49,453 nucleotides of DNA from Lachnospiraceae bacterium (GTDB lineage Bacteria; Bacillota; Clostridia; Lachnospirales; Lachnospiraceae). Under the pieces are notes generated by a model. It saw only the letters and a list, made by a program, of their open reading frames with translations. It did not search any database and had not been told where the DNA came from. The stretch is from positions 1 through 49,453 of the forward strand of contig JAFLSW010000016.1 of NCBI GenBank assembly GCA_022510725.1. The letters run 5' to 3'. Shown piece after piece: positions 23,542 to 31,643 of this stretch. How positions within the stretch are numbered: position 1 is the stretch's first letter; each line of letters opens with the position of its first letter. Made by a program: the position numbers and the translations under genes.

Positions 23542-24741
23542 CTAATCCCTCCTTTCCAATCTGTCGAAATGGAAAGACGGCATATACTCATCATTGAAAA
23601 ATTCGATGTTGGTTAATCCCATTTCCCTTAGCTGCTTTTCAATTTCACGATAATAGATGTTGCAGATAAAAATGCCGCAATCATCCGGCAATTCTTTTAG
23701 TGCCTCCGGTGCTTTCACTTCCAGTCCGCAAAATTCGGTTCCCCAAAGAGACTTATTATTATCGCAGGTAAACAAGGGAGGATACGCCTCGCCATAGCAC
23801 TTCATATAATTCCTGCACATATTTCCTGCCCCAAATAAAACAATGGAGCTGTACTTTTTGAGGGCATGTTCTATCCCAATCTGCCACTTGAAATACTCTC
23901 CTACCGACTGGGCAAGCTTCAATAAGCCCGGACGGAGCAGGGGAGAAAATCCTGCAGCCGTATCAGAAAAATGTAAAATAAGCTGACCGTCAAAATCGAT
24001 CCGCCTTAGACTGCGAATCAGACTGAGCCAGTCGGTTTGAGACTGTTTGTTACTTACACTGGTAAAGGGAAGCAGGGCAGCTTCCTCCTGTCCGTTACAC
24101 TCCTGCAGGATCACTGTCTTTAGCCGGGATCCGAGAGAAGTAACAAATTCACTCATATCCTGTCCGCACAGATTGCAGACGCCGGTATTTAAGCAGAAGC
24201 CAAAGCGTTCTTCCCCTACTCCCGCATTCAGCCTATCTATCCATTCTGCTGCCCTATCACCGTCAGAGCAGATCCCCCGCACCAGGTGACCGCCCAGATT
24301 TTTGCACTGGTTTTCTAAAAGGAGCATCACATCGTGCTGTCTGGCAGTCTGGGCAAGGCTTATATAATAATCCTGATTTAGGGAAATTTCATCCTCTTTG
24401 CCGACACCTGCAAAAAGAGGTCTGACGATCAGGTAATGGCAGCCAGCCTGTCCACATAGCCCAATGCTTTCCAGTGTCAGTTCCTGTAACCGTTCATTCA
24501 GATCGGCATCCTTGGTATCTCTTGGCAGATAAGGGGCATAAGCAGTTTCTATATTTAACTGACTTGCAGCGCACTTCTCCCAAAGTGCCTGATCAATTTT
24601 GATCCTGCTTTCCAACTCCTGATCATAACAGCAGGACAGATCGATCATCAGATCATGAAAGCCCGCACCTAATAGGTCCATGATACCCTGACCCGGATGA
24701 CTTAAATTTATTAATCCTGATGATGAGCAAACAACCTTCAT
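23542..24741 (-). CDS. Degenerate TIM barrel fused to a Rossmann-like module
   Basis: This protein of about 399 residues is a paralogue of the next gene. Its TIM-barrel half (1-290) aligns by eye with that gene but has lost most metal ligands. GYCFDTGHANL reads GFCLNTGVCNL, LHIHDNDG reads VILQECNG, and SFETAP reads LHFSDTA. Only the Glu of LLLENQCKN is kept. A Rossmann-like module follows (about 297-382): SSIVLFGAGNMCRNYMKCYG, CDNNKSLWG, VKAPEALKELP and FICNIYYREIEKQL. The same module recurs in five other proteins of this operon. I prefer ATG 24741 (MKVVCSSSGL, GGGAG upstream) over the ATG at 24768, which has no ribosome site. It is probably non-catalytic or uses other chemistry, and may act as a partner of its paralogue. 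Function unknown. Confidence 0.82.
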   Translation of the reverse strand: MKVVCSSSGLINLSHPGQGIMDLLGAGFHDLMIDLSCCYDQELESRIKIDQALWEKCAASQLNIETAYAPYLPRDTKDADLNERLQELTLESIGLCGQAGCHYLIVRPLFAGVGKEDEISLNQDYYISLAQTARQHDVMLLLENQCKNLGGHLVRGICSDGDRAAEWIDRLNAGVGEERFGFCLNTGVCNLCGQDMSEFVTSLGSRLKTVILQECNGQEEAALLPFTSVSNKQSQTDWLSLIRSLRRIDFDGQLILHFSDTAAGFSPLLRPGLLKLAQSVGEYFKWQIGIEHALKKYSSIVLFGAGNMCRNYMKCYGEAYPPLFTCDNNKSLWGTEFCGLEVKAPEALKELPDDCGIFICNIYYREIEKQLREMGLTNIEFFNDEYMPSFHFDRLERRD

Positions 24742-24764
24742 GTATTCTTCTCCCATCTTCCATG

Positions 24765-26984
24765 TCAAAGTAAATTCTTATCGATCAGCGCCTTGATCTT
24801 GGTGGAACTGGTTTTTTCCGTATAAGGGAAAAAGACCATTTCGGCACCATGCTGTTCCAAAAACATTTTATCCGCAAGCCACTTGGGATCTTCCTTGTAG
24901 TCGCTTCCCGAAAACTGACAGTCAAATTGATATAATCGATAGGCATCTCTGGTTCCGCCGAAATCAAAGGGAATTTCCACCGCTTCATCCACATAGCGGC
25001 AGGCACTTACCATCTCGATCCTTTCCTCAAAGGGAATAAAGGGTCTTTTTCCCTTATTTCTTTCTACGCCCTCATCGGATACTACACCCACGATCAGATA
25101 ATCGCATTGCTCCTTTGCCCGTCTGAACATATTTAAGTGTCCGATATGAAAAAGATCAAATACACCTGCAACATAGCCTACATGATATTTCTTAGGCTCT
25201 GTATCGCCTACTTCTTCTTTGGTTTGCACGATAGGCTTTCTCTTTTTGGGATAAGACTTTCCGGCATCATAAATGCTGTACTCTTTCACTCCCATATCAT
25301 CAAGCTGCTTCATGACGGACAGATAATTTTTGATACAGATTAACACCTTAGTCTCATTACCGGGCAATTCTTTTAGTATTTCAGGAGACTGGATGGTTAT
25401 CCCTTCCATTTCCTGCCCCCACCTTGCCTTATTGTTATCAATAATGGCATAGACCGGATAATCTTTGCCATAAAGAGCTAAAAACCGTTCTGTAAATTTT
25501 CCGGAACCAAATAAGATCAGCCTTCTCCCTTCCACATTTTGGAAGATATCTACAAAAAGGCGGTTATAATCCGTCTGGGTATAATTCAGACGCTGGCGGT
25601 TTTCATATAAAACATAATCATCTCTGCGGCACTGTTCATGATAAATGCTCAATTCTTTTTCTTTACGAAGATCTGCCAAAAAATCATATTCATTTTTCTG
25701 CCATTGTTTTAAATTGGGGGTAAGCCCATATCTTTCAAACAGTTCCTCCCGTGAAATGAACTTTTGCAATTCCATGTTATGGAAATAAAAGGTAGTTACC
25801 ATTCTCAATATCAGATTATTGGCAGGATAATTTTCCTCACAAAATTCCTGGTCAAAAAAAGTAAACTCTCCGTCTACAAAAAAACTGTTCAAAGGCACCA
25901 GATCAAAATATCCTTTTTTTAGAACAGCACCGTTTCCATCCCCCATATCCTCTTTTATGATCTCTGAAGACTGCAAGATCAAATCCCTAAAATGATCCAT
26001 TGCAGCAAGAAACTGCTCCTTGTCTGTTAAAAGCAGCCGTTTCAAATACATCTGTCCCGTTTCCGCTTTGACAAATGGCATTTTATAGGTATCGCCTGTC
26101 AGCTCTCCCTCCACCACAGAAAGACCATGGACTTTTAAATCCTTACTATGTTCCATTAACCGGGCAAGGCGTTTCCTTCCTTCGGGATAAACGGCTTTCT
26201 TTTCTACAATTCCGGATCGATGTATCACAGTCAGAAGGGCATCCTCTCTGCCTCTTTCCGTTGATGCGGTCACATGCTGTACATCGCACAGTTCTCCTGT
26301 ATTTGTGCAGTCGATGAGATATGCATTTGCCATCCGGTGAAACATGCCATTTTCGATCAGACCCTGATATAATTTTTCTTCTTCCAAAAAAACTGTCTTA
26401 GGATCATTGTATGTAGGAAAAATACGGCCTGCCATATCCTCATTGGGCAGGTAGTCTTCTGCAAAGATCAGGCTGGGATTAGCCAGGTCTGAAAAAACCG
26501 AAAAAAACTGAAAAGTCTCAAAGCCGGCACCTTGCAGCATTTCTCGTAATTCCGCTTTATTGTAACACCGTCCGTTAAAATGATCCGCTTCCGCCTGATA
26601 TGCCCTGCAATAATTTTCCAATCCATCAAAATTTCTTTTTGTATACTTATCTTTGTCCCCGCAAAAATAGCGTATGCCAAAACGATTGTTCATGCCAAGA
26701 AGCATATGACCGGATTCCTTTAACAGACTTTTCAGATCAGAAAGTACAGCCTCCGGCTTTTCTTCCAGTTCCAAAGTTTCTATGCAGACAATATAATCAA
26801 AGGCATCCTTTTTGCTTATTTGGGACAAAGGTGCACAGGTCAGGTTTAACTGCTTCTCTGCCAACACACCGGCATAAGCATCTTCTTTTTCTCCCACATA
26901 TAAGATTGTGCTGCCCGGCTTAAAATCATACCAGCTAAGTAAGCCTTTGGGTATTTCTTTTACCAGTTCTTCTGCTTGTTTCAT
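24765..26984 (-). CDS. Four-part fusion: methyltransferase-like, kinase-like, Rossmann module, TagD/ECT-like cytidylyltransferase
   Basis: This 739-residue soluble protein has four recognisable parts. Residues 1-180 resemble a class I methyltransferase with a degraded SAM loop (TILYVGEKEDAYAG) and a typical post-motif region (FDYIVCIETLELEE, GHMLLGMNN). Residues 240-420 resemble kinase-like domains in bacterial glycan clusters (FVKAETGQMYLKRLL, FFVDGEFTFFDQEF). Residues 486-575 are the Rossmann module (RRLILFGSGKFTERF, IIDNNKARWGQ, SPEILKELPG). Residues 600-739 are a nucleotidylyltransferase: VAGVFDLFHIGHLNMFRRA with the HxGH motif at 613-616, NKGKRPFIPFEERIEMV, and a C-terminal TEKTSSTKI in place of RTxGISTT. 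The last part is closest to ethanolamine/choline-phosphate-type enzymes. It likely makes a CDP-activated head group, perhaps after phosphorylation by the middle domain. Start is by GAAGAAG. It overlaps the next gene. Confidence 0.82.
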   Translation of the reverse strand: MKQAEELVKEIPKGLLSWYDFKPGSTILYVGEKEDAYAGVLAEKQLNLTCAPLSQISKKDAFDYIVCIETLELEEKPEAVLSDLKSLLKESGHMLLGMNNRFGIRYFCGDKDKYTKRNFDGLENYCRAYQAEADHFNGRCYNKAELREMLQGAGFETFQFFSVFSDLANPSLIFAEDYLPNEDMAGRIFPTYNDPKTVFLEEEKLYQGLIENGMFHRMANAYLIDCTNTGELCDVQHVTASTERGREDALLTVIHRSGIVEKKAVYPEGRKRLARLMEHSKDLKVHGLSVVEGELTGDTYKMPFVKAETGQMYLKRLLLTDKEQFLAAMDHFRDLILQSSEIIKEDMGDGNGAVLKKGYFDLVPLNSFFVDGEFTFFDQEFCEENYPANNLILRMVTTFYFHNMELQKFISREELFERYGLTPNLKQWQKNEYDFLADLRKEKELSIYHEQCRRDDYVLYENRQRLNYTQTDYNRLFVDIFQNVEGRRLILFGSGKFTERFLALYGKDYPVYAIIDNNKARWGQEMEGITIQSPEILKELPGNETKVLICIKNYLSVMKQLDDMGVKEYSIYDAGKSYPKKRKPIVQTKEEVGDTEPKKYHVGYVAGVFDLFHIGHLNMFRRAKEQCDYLIVGVVSDEGVERNKGKRPFIPFEERIEMVSACRYVDEAVEIPFDFGGTRDAYRLYQFDCQFSGSDYKEDPKWLADKMFLEQHGAEMVFFPYTEKTSSTKIKALIDKNLL

Positions 26985-27051
26985 CTTTACTTCTTCTTTC
27001 TATCTCAATTCTTCTGACTGTTTTACTTCTTTTACTATACCTTTATTATTT

Positions 27052-28341
27052 TTACACCATATAGAAATACCGGGTAATATCACTGACTTTAAGCCACTCT
27101 TTCACACCGGATTCCATCAAAATATCTGCTATCTCAGTATAAGCAGTTGATTTTTCGGATACAGCAAGTATAACAAGGAGATTCTCTGACAGTGTTTTCC
27201 CCTTTTCCATAACACGAACAGGAATCCCTGCGATCTCATTTACATCTGCTTCCCCAGAGATCATAAAACAGGATATTTTATGATACATTCCCATGTTTAA
27301 AAGATGCCTGAAAATTAATTGTCCCAAATTACCGCACCCATAAATAAGGATTTGATCCGCTGTTTTCAACTTAGTATAAACCTTTGTCTTGTAAGCAATA
27401 AACCGATGGCAAAATCCATCGGGATCAACAGCAATTTCTTCATACCACTTTTTATAGTTTTCCTGCTCCATAGAAATTTTTGCATATTTTTTGTGGTCCT
27501 GATCAGCTTTATCACAAAACTCCCGTTTATATTCGTCTCCTACCCTGATAAATGTTCCCATATGGCGTATCAGGCGATAGTAATTGCAACGATCCAGGCT
27601 TTCTTTTGATGCACCTTTTTCCCTTAATTTTTTTTCTGCATAATCGTATTCATCAGACATCACATATATTTTATCTTTGCTTTTTATGGATGCCATAGGG
27701 TTATCCTGCCGATATAAGTAAAAAGCCTGATTCAGCCACATTGCCCTCCTGCAAAAGGATACGGTCTGTATCCAGAAACCATTATCCTGATAGGAAGCAC
27801 CGGGTGTCTCATGATGCCGGATTCCAAACTCTTCTAAAAATTCCCGCAGATAGATTCCTGTCCATGTGTTCATATAAAAATCAAAAAACACTTTGCGGTC
27901 TTTATCAGTAAGCACTTTATCATAATAATCATCCAAGTTTTTCCTATGTATCCGACTTCTATAATCCCATTCCGAATACCAGTAAAAGGCATCCGATTTT
28001 ATCATATCCAGTTTGTGGGCTGTGGCATGTTGATAAAGAGTCTCATACATTTCCGGAAAAATACGATCATCACTTTCCACAATTCCGATATATTCTCCAA
28101 CGGCAGCATCAAAACCCACATTCATGGCAGCGCCGTATCCCGCATTCTCTTTGTGAATCACATGAATACGGGCATCCTTTTTGGCATAATCATCTAAAAT
28201 AGCCGGACTGTCATCAGTAGAACCGTCATCTACACAAATGATTTCCATATCCTGTAAAGTCTGGGCAAGAATGCTATCCAGACATTGGGCTACATACTTT
28301 TCTACATTATAAACAGGTACAATCACGGATACCTTTGGCAT
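27052..28341 (-). CDS. GT2 glycosyltransferase with C-terminal Rossmann-like module
   Basis: This is a cytosolic GT-A glycosyltransferase of family 2, 429 residues. The N-terminal domain is classic: KVSVIVPVYNVEKYVAQCL, IICVDDGSTDDS, the first Asp cluster, and the metal-binding ESDDR at 89-93 in place of DSDD. GASYQDNGFW (181-190) holds the likely catalytic Asp region. After about residue 325 a separate module begins (ADQILIYGCGNLGQLIFRHL, FMISGEADVNEIAGIPV, LLVILAVSEKSTAY), the Rossmann-like fold repeated in this operon. There are no membrane helices. It lies 5 bp after the SDR gene and 67 bp before the fusion gene. Donor and acceptor unknown. Confidence 0.92.
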   Translation of the reverse strand: MPKVSVIVPVYNVEKYVAQCLDSILAQTLQDMEIICVDDGSTDDSPAILDDYAKKDARIHVIHKENAGYGAAMNVGFDAAVGEYIGIVESDDRIFPEMYETLYQHATAHKLDMIKSDAFYWYSEWDYRSRIHRKNLDDYYDKVLTDKDRKVFFDFYMNTWTGIYLREFLEEFGIRHHETPGASYQDNGFWIQTVSFCRRAMWLNQAFYLYRQDNPMASIKSKDKIYVMSDEYDYAEKKLREKGASKESLDRCNYYRLIRHMGTFIRVGDEYKREFCDKADQDHKKYAKISMEQENYKKWYEEIAVDPDGFCHRFIAYKTKVYTKLKTADQILIYGCGNLGQLIFRHLLNMGMYHKISCFMISGEADVNEIAGIPVRVMEKGKTLSENLLVILAVSEKSTAYTEIADILMESGVKEWLKVSDITRYFYMV

Positions 28342-28346
28342 ATTAT

Positions 28347-29423
28347 TTATCCCTTCCCATATGTTCTAAAATCGGATGTTCCCTTAAGCATATCCACAGT
28401 TCGTTCCAACCCTTCCCCTATGGCATACTTTGCCTGCCATCCCAATTTTTTTAGCTTTCCTGCATCTAAAAGGGCTCTGGTGGCCGTAGAATAGCCCTTT
28501 TGTTCGCCCACATCCGGCAACTCAAATATAACGCTGGTTCCTGCGCTGGTTGCCAGACTTTCCGCCAGCTCTTTTAAAGTGGCATCTGATCCGGGGTCCG
28601 CCACATTATAGGCTTCCCCGTCTGTACCTTTAAGCATGCTATACAGTATGGCACTGACCGCGTCCGCCACATAAATATACGAATAGAATTGATTGCCTTG
28701 GCTTTTTAAAACAATATCTTCTCCCTTTACGGCTTTTTCAATAAACTGGGACAAAGCTTTGCTGTCATCCCGCTCTACGGTAGGTCCATAAGTTCTACAC
28801 AGCCTTACGCTGACCGTATGGATATCTTTTTGGGAACGATATGCCTGCAGCATAGCTTCCGAAAGCCGTTTGCTTTCCGGATACCCTGCCCTTACTGTAT
28901 TACAATCTATGTAACCGCAGTCTTTCTCAGAAAATCTGTGAATGTCGGTCTGATTTTCTCCGTATATCTCCACTGATGATAACAGTACCATCTGACAGTT
29001 GGTCTGTTTTGCAGCATATTCCAATAAATGATAGGTGCCTAAGATATTGGTTGTGATGGTACCGATAGGATCATTGGCATACTCTATGGGATGGGTATTG
29101 CTTGCCCCATGGATGATATGATCACACTGATCTTTTAAAGCCATCTCCTTTGATACATCATGTTCTACAATGTGAAACAAATCCAGCTTTTCATAGGCAG
29201 AAAATTTCTGCTCTAATTTTTTTCTGTTGCGGGATACTGCCAAAACTGTGATCTCATTTTGAAAAGAAAGGTTCCTATAAAGCAGCACATCGATCAAAAA
29301 GGTGCCGATCATCCCCGACGCACCTGTGACCATGATCGTTTTCCCTTTTAGGGCATCCCAATCCAAGTCTAATCCTGCCACATATTCAATATCTTCCTGA
29401 TACAATTTCGACTGAAATTTCAT
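28347..29423 (-). CDS. NAD-dependent nucleotide-sugar epimerase/dehydratase (extended SDR)
   Basis: This cytosolic extended SDR of 358 residues has a clear NAD-binding loop, TIMVTGASGMIGTFLIDVL (about 30-48). It has a catalytic YxxxK in RAGYPESKRLSEAML and an upstream Ser in LLSSVEIYGENQ. The region PIGTITTNILGTYHLLEYA is typical of UDP-glucuronate decarboxylase / UDP-glucose 4-epimerase relatives. SQGNQFYSYIYVADAVSAI marks the sugar-nucleotide site. The N-terminal extension of about 25 residues (MKFQSKLYQEDIEYVAG) is common in polysaccharide-cluster members. It overlaps the upstream CDP-polyol transferase gene by 4 bp and lies 5 bp from the GT2 gene. It could make a sugar nucleotide for the adjacent GT2, or act on a CDP-linked intermediate; the sequence does not decide. 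Confidence 0.9.
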   Translation of the reverse strand: MKFQSKLYQEDIEYVAGLDLDWDALKGKTIMVTGASGMIGTFLIDVLLYRNLSFQNEITVLAVSRNRKKLEQKFSAYEKLDLFHIVEHDVSKEMALKDQCDHIIHGASNTHPIEYANDPIGTITTNILGTYHLLEYAAKQTNCQMVLLSSVEIYGENQTDIHRFSEKDCGYIDCNTVRAGYPESKRLSEAMLQAYRSQKDIHTVSVRLCRTYGPTVERDDSKALSQFIEKAVKGEDIVLKSQGNQFYSYIYVADAVSAILYSMLKGTDGEAYNVADPGSDATLKELAESLATSAGTSVIFELPDVGEQKGYSTATRALLDAGKLKKLGWQAKYAIGEGLERTVDMLKGTSDFRTYGKG

Positions 29424-30910
29424 AGTCCATATTCCTTCCCGTATTTTTCCGGATGTTCTATGACATCTATGATCCTTTCCGCAACCCGGTCTGCGGCATG
29501 TCCGTCATCATAGGAAGGATCATCTTGAAAGAACTGTTCCAGCCTCTCCAAGTATTTCCCTTCATCAAATTCCCGGATCGTCTCGCATAATTCTTCACAA
29601 GTACGGGCATTGGGATAAGGCCATCTGGAAATCGGCCAATAAAATCCTCTGTCGTCTGCATACTCCCTCTCATCATTGTGATATAAAAATACCGGCCTTC
29701 TTTGCAAGGAAAAATCCCACATAGCGGAAGAATAATCCGTGATCATCACATCTGCCGCTACGATCAATTCCATTATATCCGGATAGAATGTCACATCAAT
29801 CCCATCGGGATAAAAATCAGGAGATTGATTATGTTCATAAAGCGCATGATGAAAGCGGTACATAAGAATAAATTCCTCACCAAATCTTTGGGATAAAGCA
29901 TCCAGGACCTGCTTCATATTCAGATCGTACCACTTAAAGGTAGAGATATTTTCACTTCTGTTCCATTCTCCGCGAAATGTGGGCGCATAAAGCAGGATTT
30001 TTTTATTAGGAGCTATTCCAAAGGTTTCATAAACCTTCTCTTTTATATGATTTTCCTGAAACAAGATATCGCATCTGGGGCTGCCGCATTCATAGATTTC
30101 TCCATCGTAACAAAAGGATTCCCGAAACATTTCCGTATTATCTTTTGAGTTGGAAATAAAAACATCAACGAAAGAATGTCTTTTTTTCATCAAAGCTATG
30201 TTTTCTTTATCTCCCTTGTATTCAGCAACACCCACCTTTTTAAAGGGACCTGTGCCATGCCATGTGTGTATAGCATATTGTTCCGGCCTTTTGTAAGGAA
30301 AGCTGCTCACACCACTGTTATCAATCACGATCCCCGCTGTATATAACTCCTGAAAATATTCCGGGGAATTATATACAATTGCCCGCACTCCATCAGGAAA
30401 TTCCCATTTTTTCCTGTCTAAAACATTCCATACGACTTCTACCGGATACCTTTTTTCCAACAGCTTTTCTATAATGTATTTAGGATTACAGCTATAACCA
30501 TTTCTCCCTCCAAAACAATCTACAAGGATTTTATTGCGCTGTATGGGCATATTAGCATAATATGAAAAAATAAATCCCCTTATTTCTTCCATTTGAGATT
30601 CTGTTAAACAGTACAGGCCGCCATTATGATCACAGGAAAGGGAATCCATCAGGTCTTCTGCATTTTTAATCGCTATCACCACAAAACAATCCGCAAGTTC
30701 ATTTTTTATCTCGTCATATTGTCTAATACTCTTATCATGTAAACTTGTATTTAACCTCTGCATTGTGGTAACAACAAAGCAGACTATATTTGAATCCAAC
30801 TCAAGCAGTCTCAAATATGTATAAAAAACAGAAGCCCATATACCGGCCCCATATATGACAATCTTTTTATCCTTCAGTCTGTCTTCTAATTGACCTAATG
30901 CCATACTCAT
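29420..30910 (-). CDS. CDP-glycerol/ribitol phosphotransferase-like protein with N-terminal Rossmann module
   Basis: This protein belongs to the TagB/TagF/TarL family, which transfers polyol phosphate from a CDP-polyol. With the start at ATG 30910 (MSMALGQL, AAAGG upstream) it has 496 residues. The N-terminal 14-105 is the recurrent Rossmann-like module (KDKKIVIYGAGIWASVF). The GT-B catalytic part follows: YAIHTWHGTGPFKKVG, with the conserved HTWHGT, FISNSKDNTEMF, ILLYAPTFRGEW, LMYRFHHAL and MITDYSSAMWDF. These are hallmark motifs of the family, including the C-terminal CDP-binding region. There is no membrane anchor. Next to it are a TarI-like cytidylyltransferase (overlapping by a few bases) and an SDR (overlap 4 bp), an order reminiscent of tarI-tarJ-tarL. 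CDP-ribitol or CDP-glycerol is the likely donor. Confidence 0.92.
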   Translation of the reverse strand: MSMALGQLEDRLKDKKIVIYGAGIWASVFYTYLRLLELDSNIVCFVVTTMQRLNTSLHDKSIRQYDEIKNELADCFVVIAIKNAEDLMDSLSCDHNGGLYCLTESQMEEIRGFIFSYYANMPIQRNKILVDCFGGRNGYSCNPKYIIEKLLEKRYPVEVVWNVLDRKKWEFPDGVRAIVYNSPEYFQELYTAGIVIDNSGVSSFPYKRPEQYAIHTWHGTGPFKKVGVAEYKGDKENIALMKKRHSFVDVFISNSKDNTEMFRESFCYDGEIYECGSPRCDILFQENHIKEKVYETFGIAPNKKILLYAPTFRGEWNRSENISTFKWYDLNMKQVLDALSQRFGEEFILMYRFHHALYEHNQSPDFYPDGIDVTFYPDIMELIVAADVMITDYSSAMWDFSLQRRPVFLYHNDEREYADDRGFYWPISRWPYPNARTCEELCETIREFDEGKYLERLEQFFQDDPSYDDGHAADRVAERIIDVIEHPEKYGKEYGL

Positions 30911-30911
30911 C

Positions 30912-31616
30912 TCATCCTTTTGAACTCTCAAGCATTGCTTTAAATATCTCAATATCATCTTTCGTGGTGATCTTAATATTTTTGGTTGATCCTTCTGCAA
31001 AGTAAAGAGGATGTCCCAAATCCGCCATTAAGGTATTGGCATAAGAAGAGGAATGAAGGCCCACATTACTTTTATATGCCTCTTCGTAAGTGCGTAAGAT
31101 CATCCCATATTGATATGCCTGGGGTGTCTGTAAGATTCTAAGCTGCTCTCTTGGAATATAAGAAGTTGTTTTTTCTTCATCCTCCGCCCTGAATATTTGT
31201 TCATAGACAGGTAATGCCGTAATACCGTTTCCCTTCTTCTCACAGATTTCAATACAGGATTTCAAGATCCGTTCTTCTACCATGGGCCGGATTCCATCAT
31301 GAATGACCACGATATCATCTTCGCTACATTCATTACGGAGATTTAAAAGACCTTTATAGATGGACTCCTGTCCGCTTGCTCCTCCGGGAACGATCCACTT
31401 TAACTTAGCAATGCCATACTGAACTGCATATGTTTTTAAAACCTCTTCCCAGCCGGAAAGACAGACCACTTCAATGGCATCGATCTCCGGAGAGTTTTGG
31501 AACTTTTCCAAAGTATAAATAATAATGGGTTTGTCCAAAACATGAATAAATTGTTTGGGAATCTGTTGACCGGTTCTCTCTCCCACACCGGCTGCAATAA
31601 CAACTGCAATTTTCAT
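30912..31616 (-). CDS. IspD/TarI-like cytidylyltransferase
   Basis: This is a cytosolic CTP:polyol-phosphate cytidylyltransferase of the IspD/TarI family, 234 residues. The CTP-binding loop is IAVVIAAGVGERTGQQIPKQ. IPGG-type GGASGQESIYKGL and the metal/base region DIVVIHDGIRPMVEE are in place. The LQTPQAYQYGMI and ITTKDDIEIF segments complete the fold. IspD acts in isoprenoid synthesis, TarI makes CDP-ribitol for teichoic acid, and the two are hard to separate by motif. Context favours TarI: it overlaps the start region of a TagF/TarL-like gene, with an SDR after it, inside a glycan operon. No second IspD copy is visible in the window to compare. The start has GGGAGGG about 7 bases upstream. 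Confidence 0.9.
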   Translation of the reverse strand: MKIAVVIAAGVGERTGQQIPKQFIHVLDKPIIIYTLEKFQNSPEIDAIEVVCLSGWEEVLKTYAVQYGIAKLKWIVPGGASGQESIYKGLLNLRNECSEDDIVVIHDGIRPMVEERILKSCIEICEKKGNGITALPVYEQIFRAEDEEKTTSYIPREQLRILQTPQAYQYGMILRTYEEAYKSNVGLHSSSYANTLMADLGHPLYFAEGSTKNIKITTKDDIEIFKAMLESSKG

Positions 31617-31643
31617 AAAATTTCCCTCCCCAATAATTGGATT

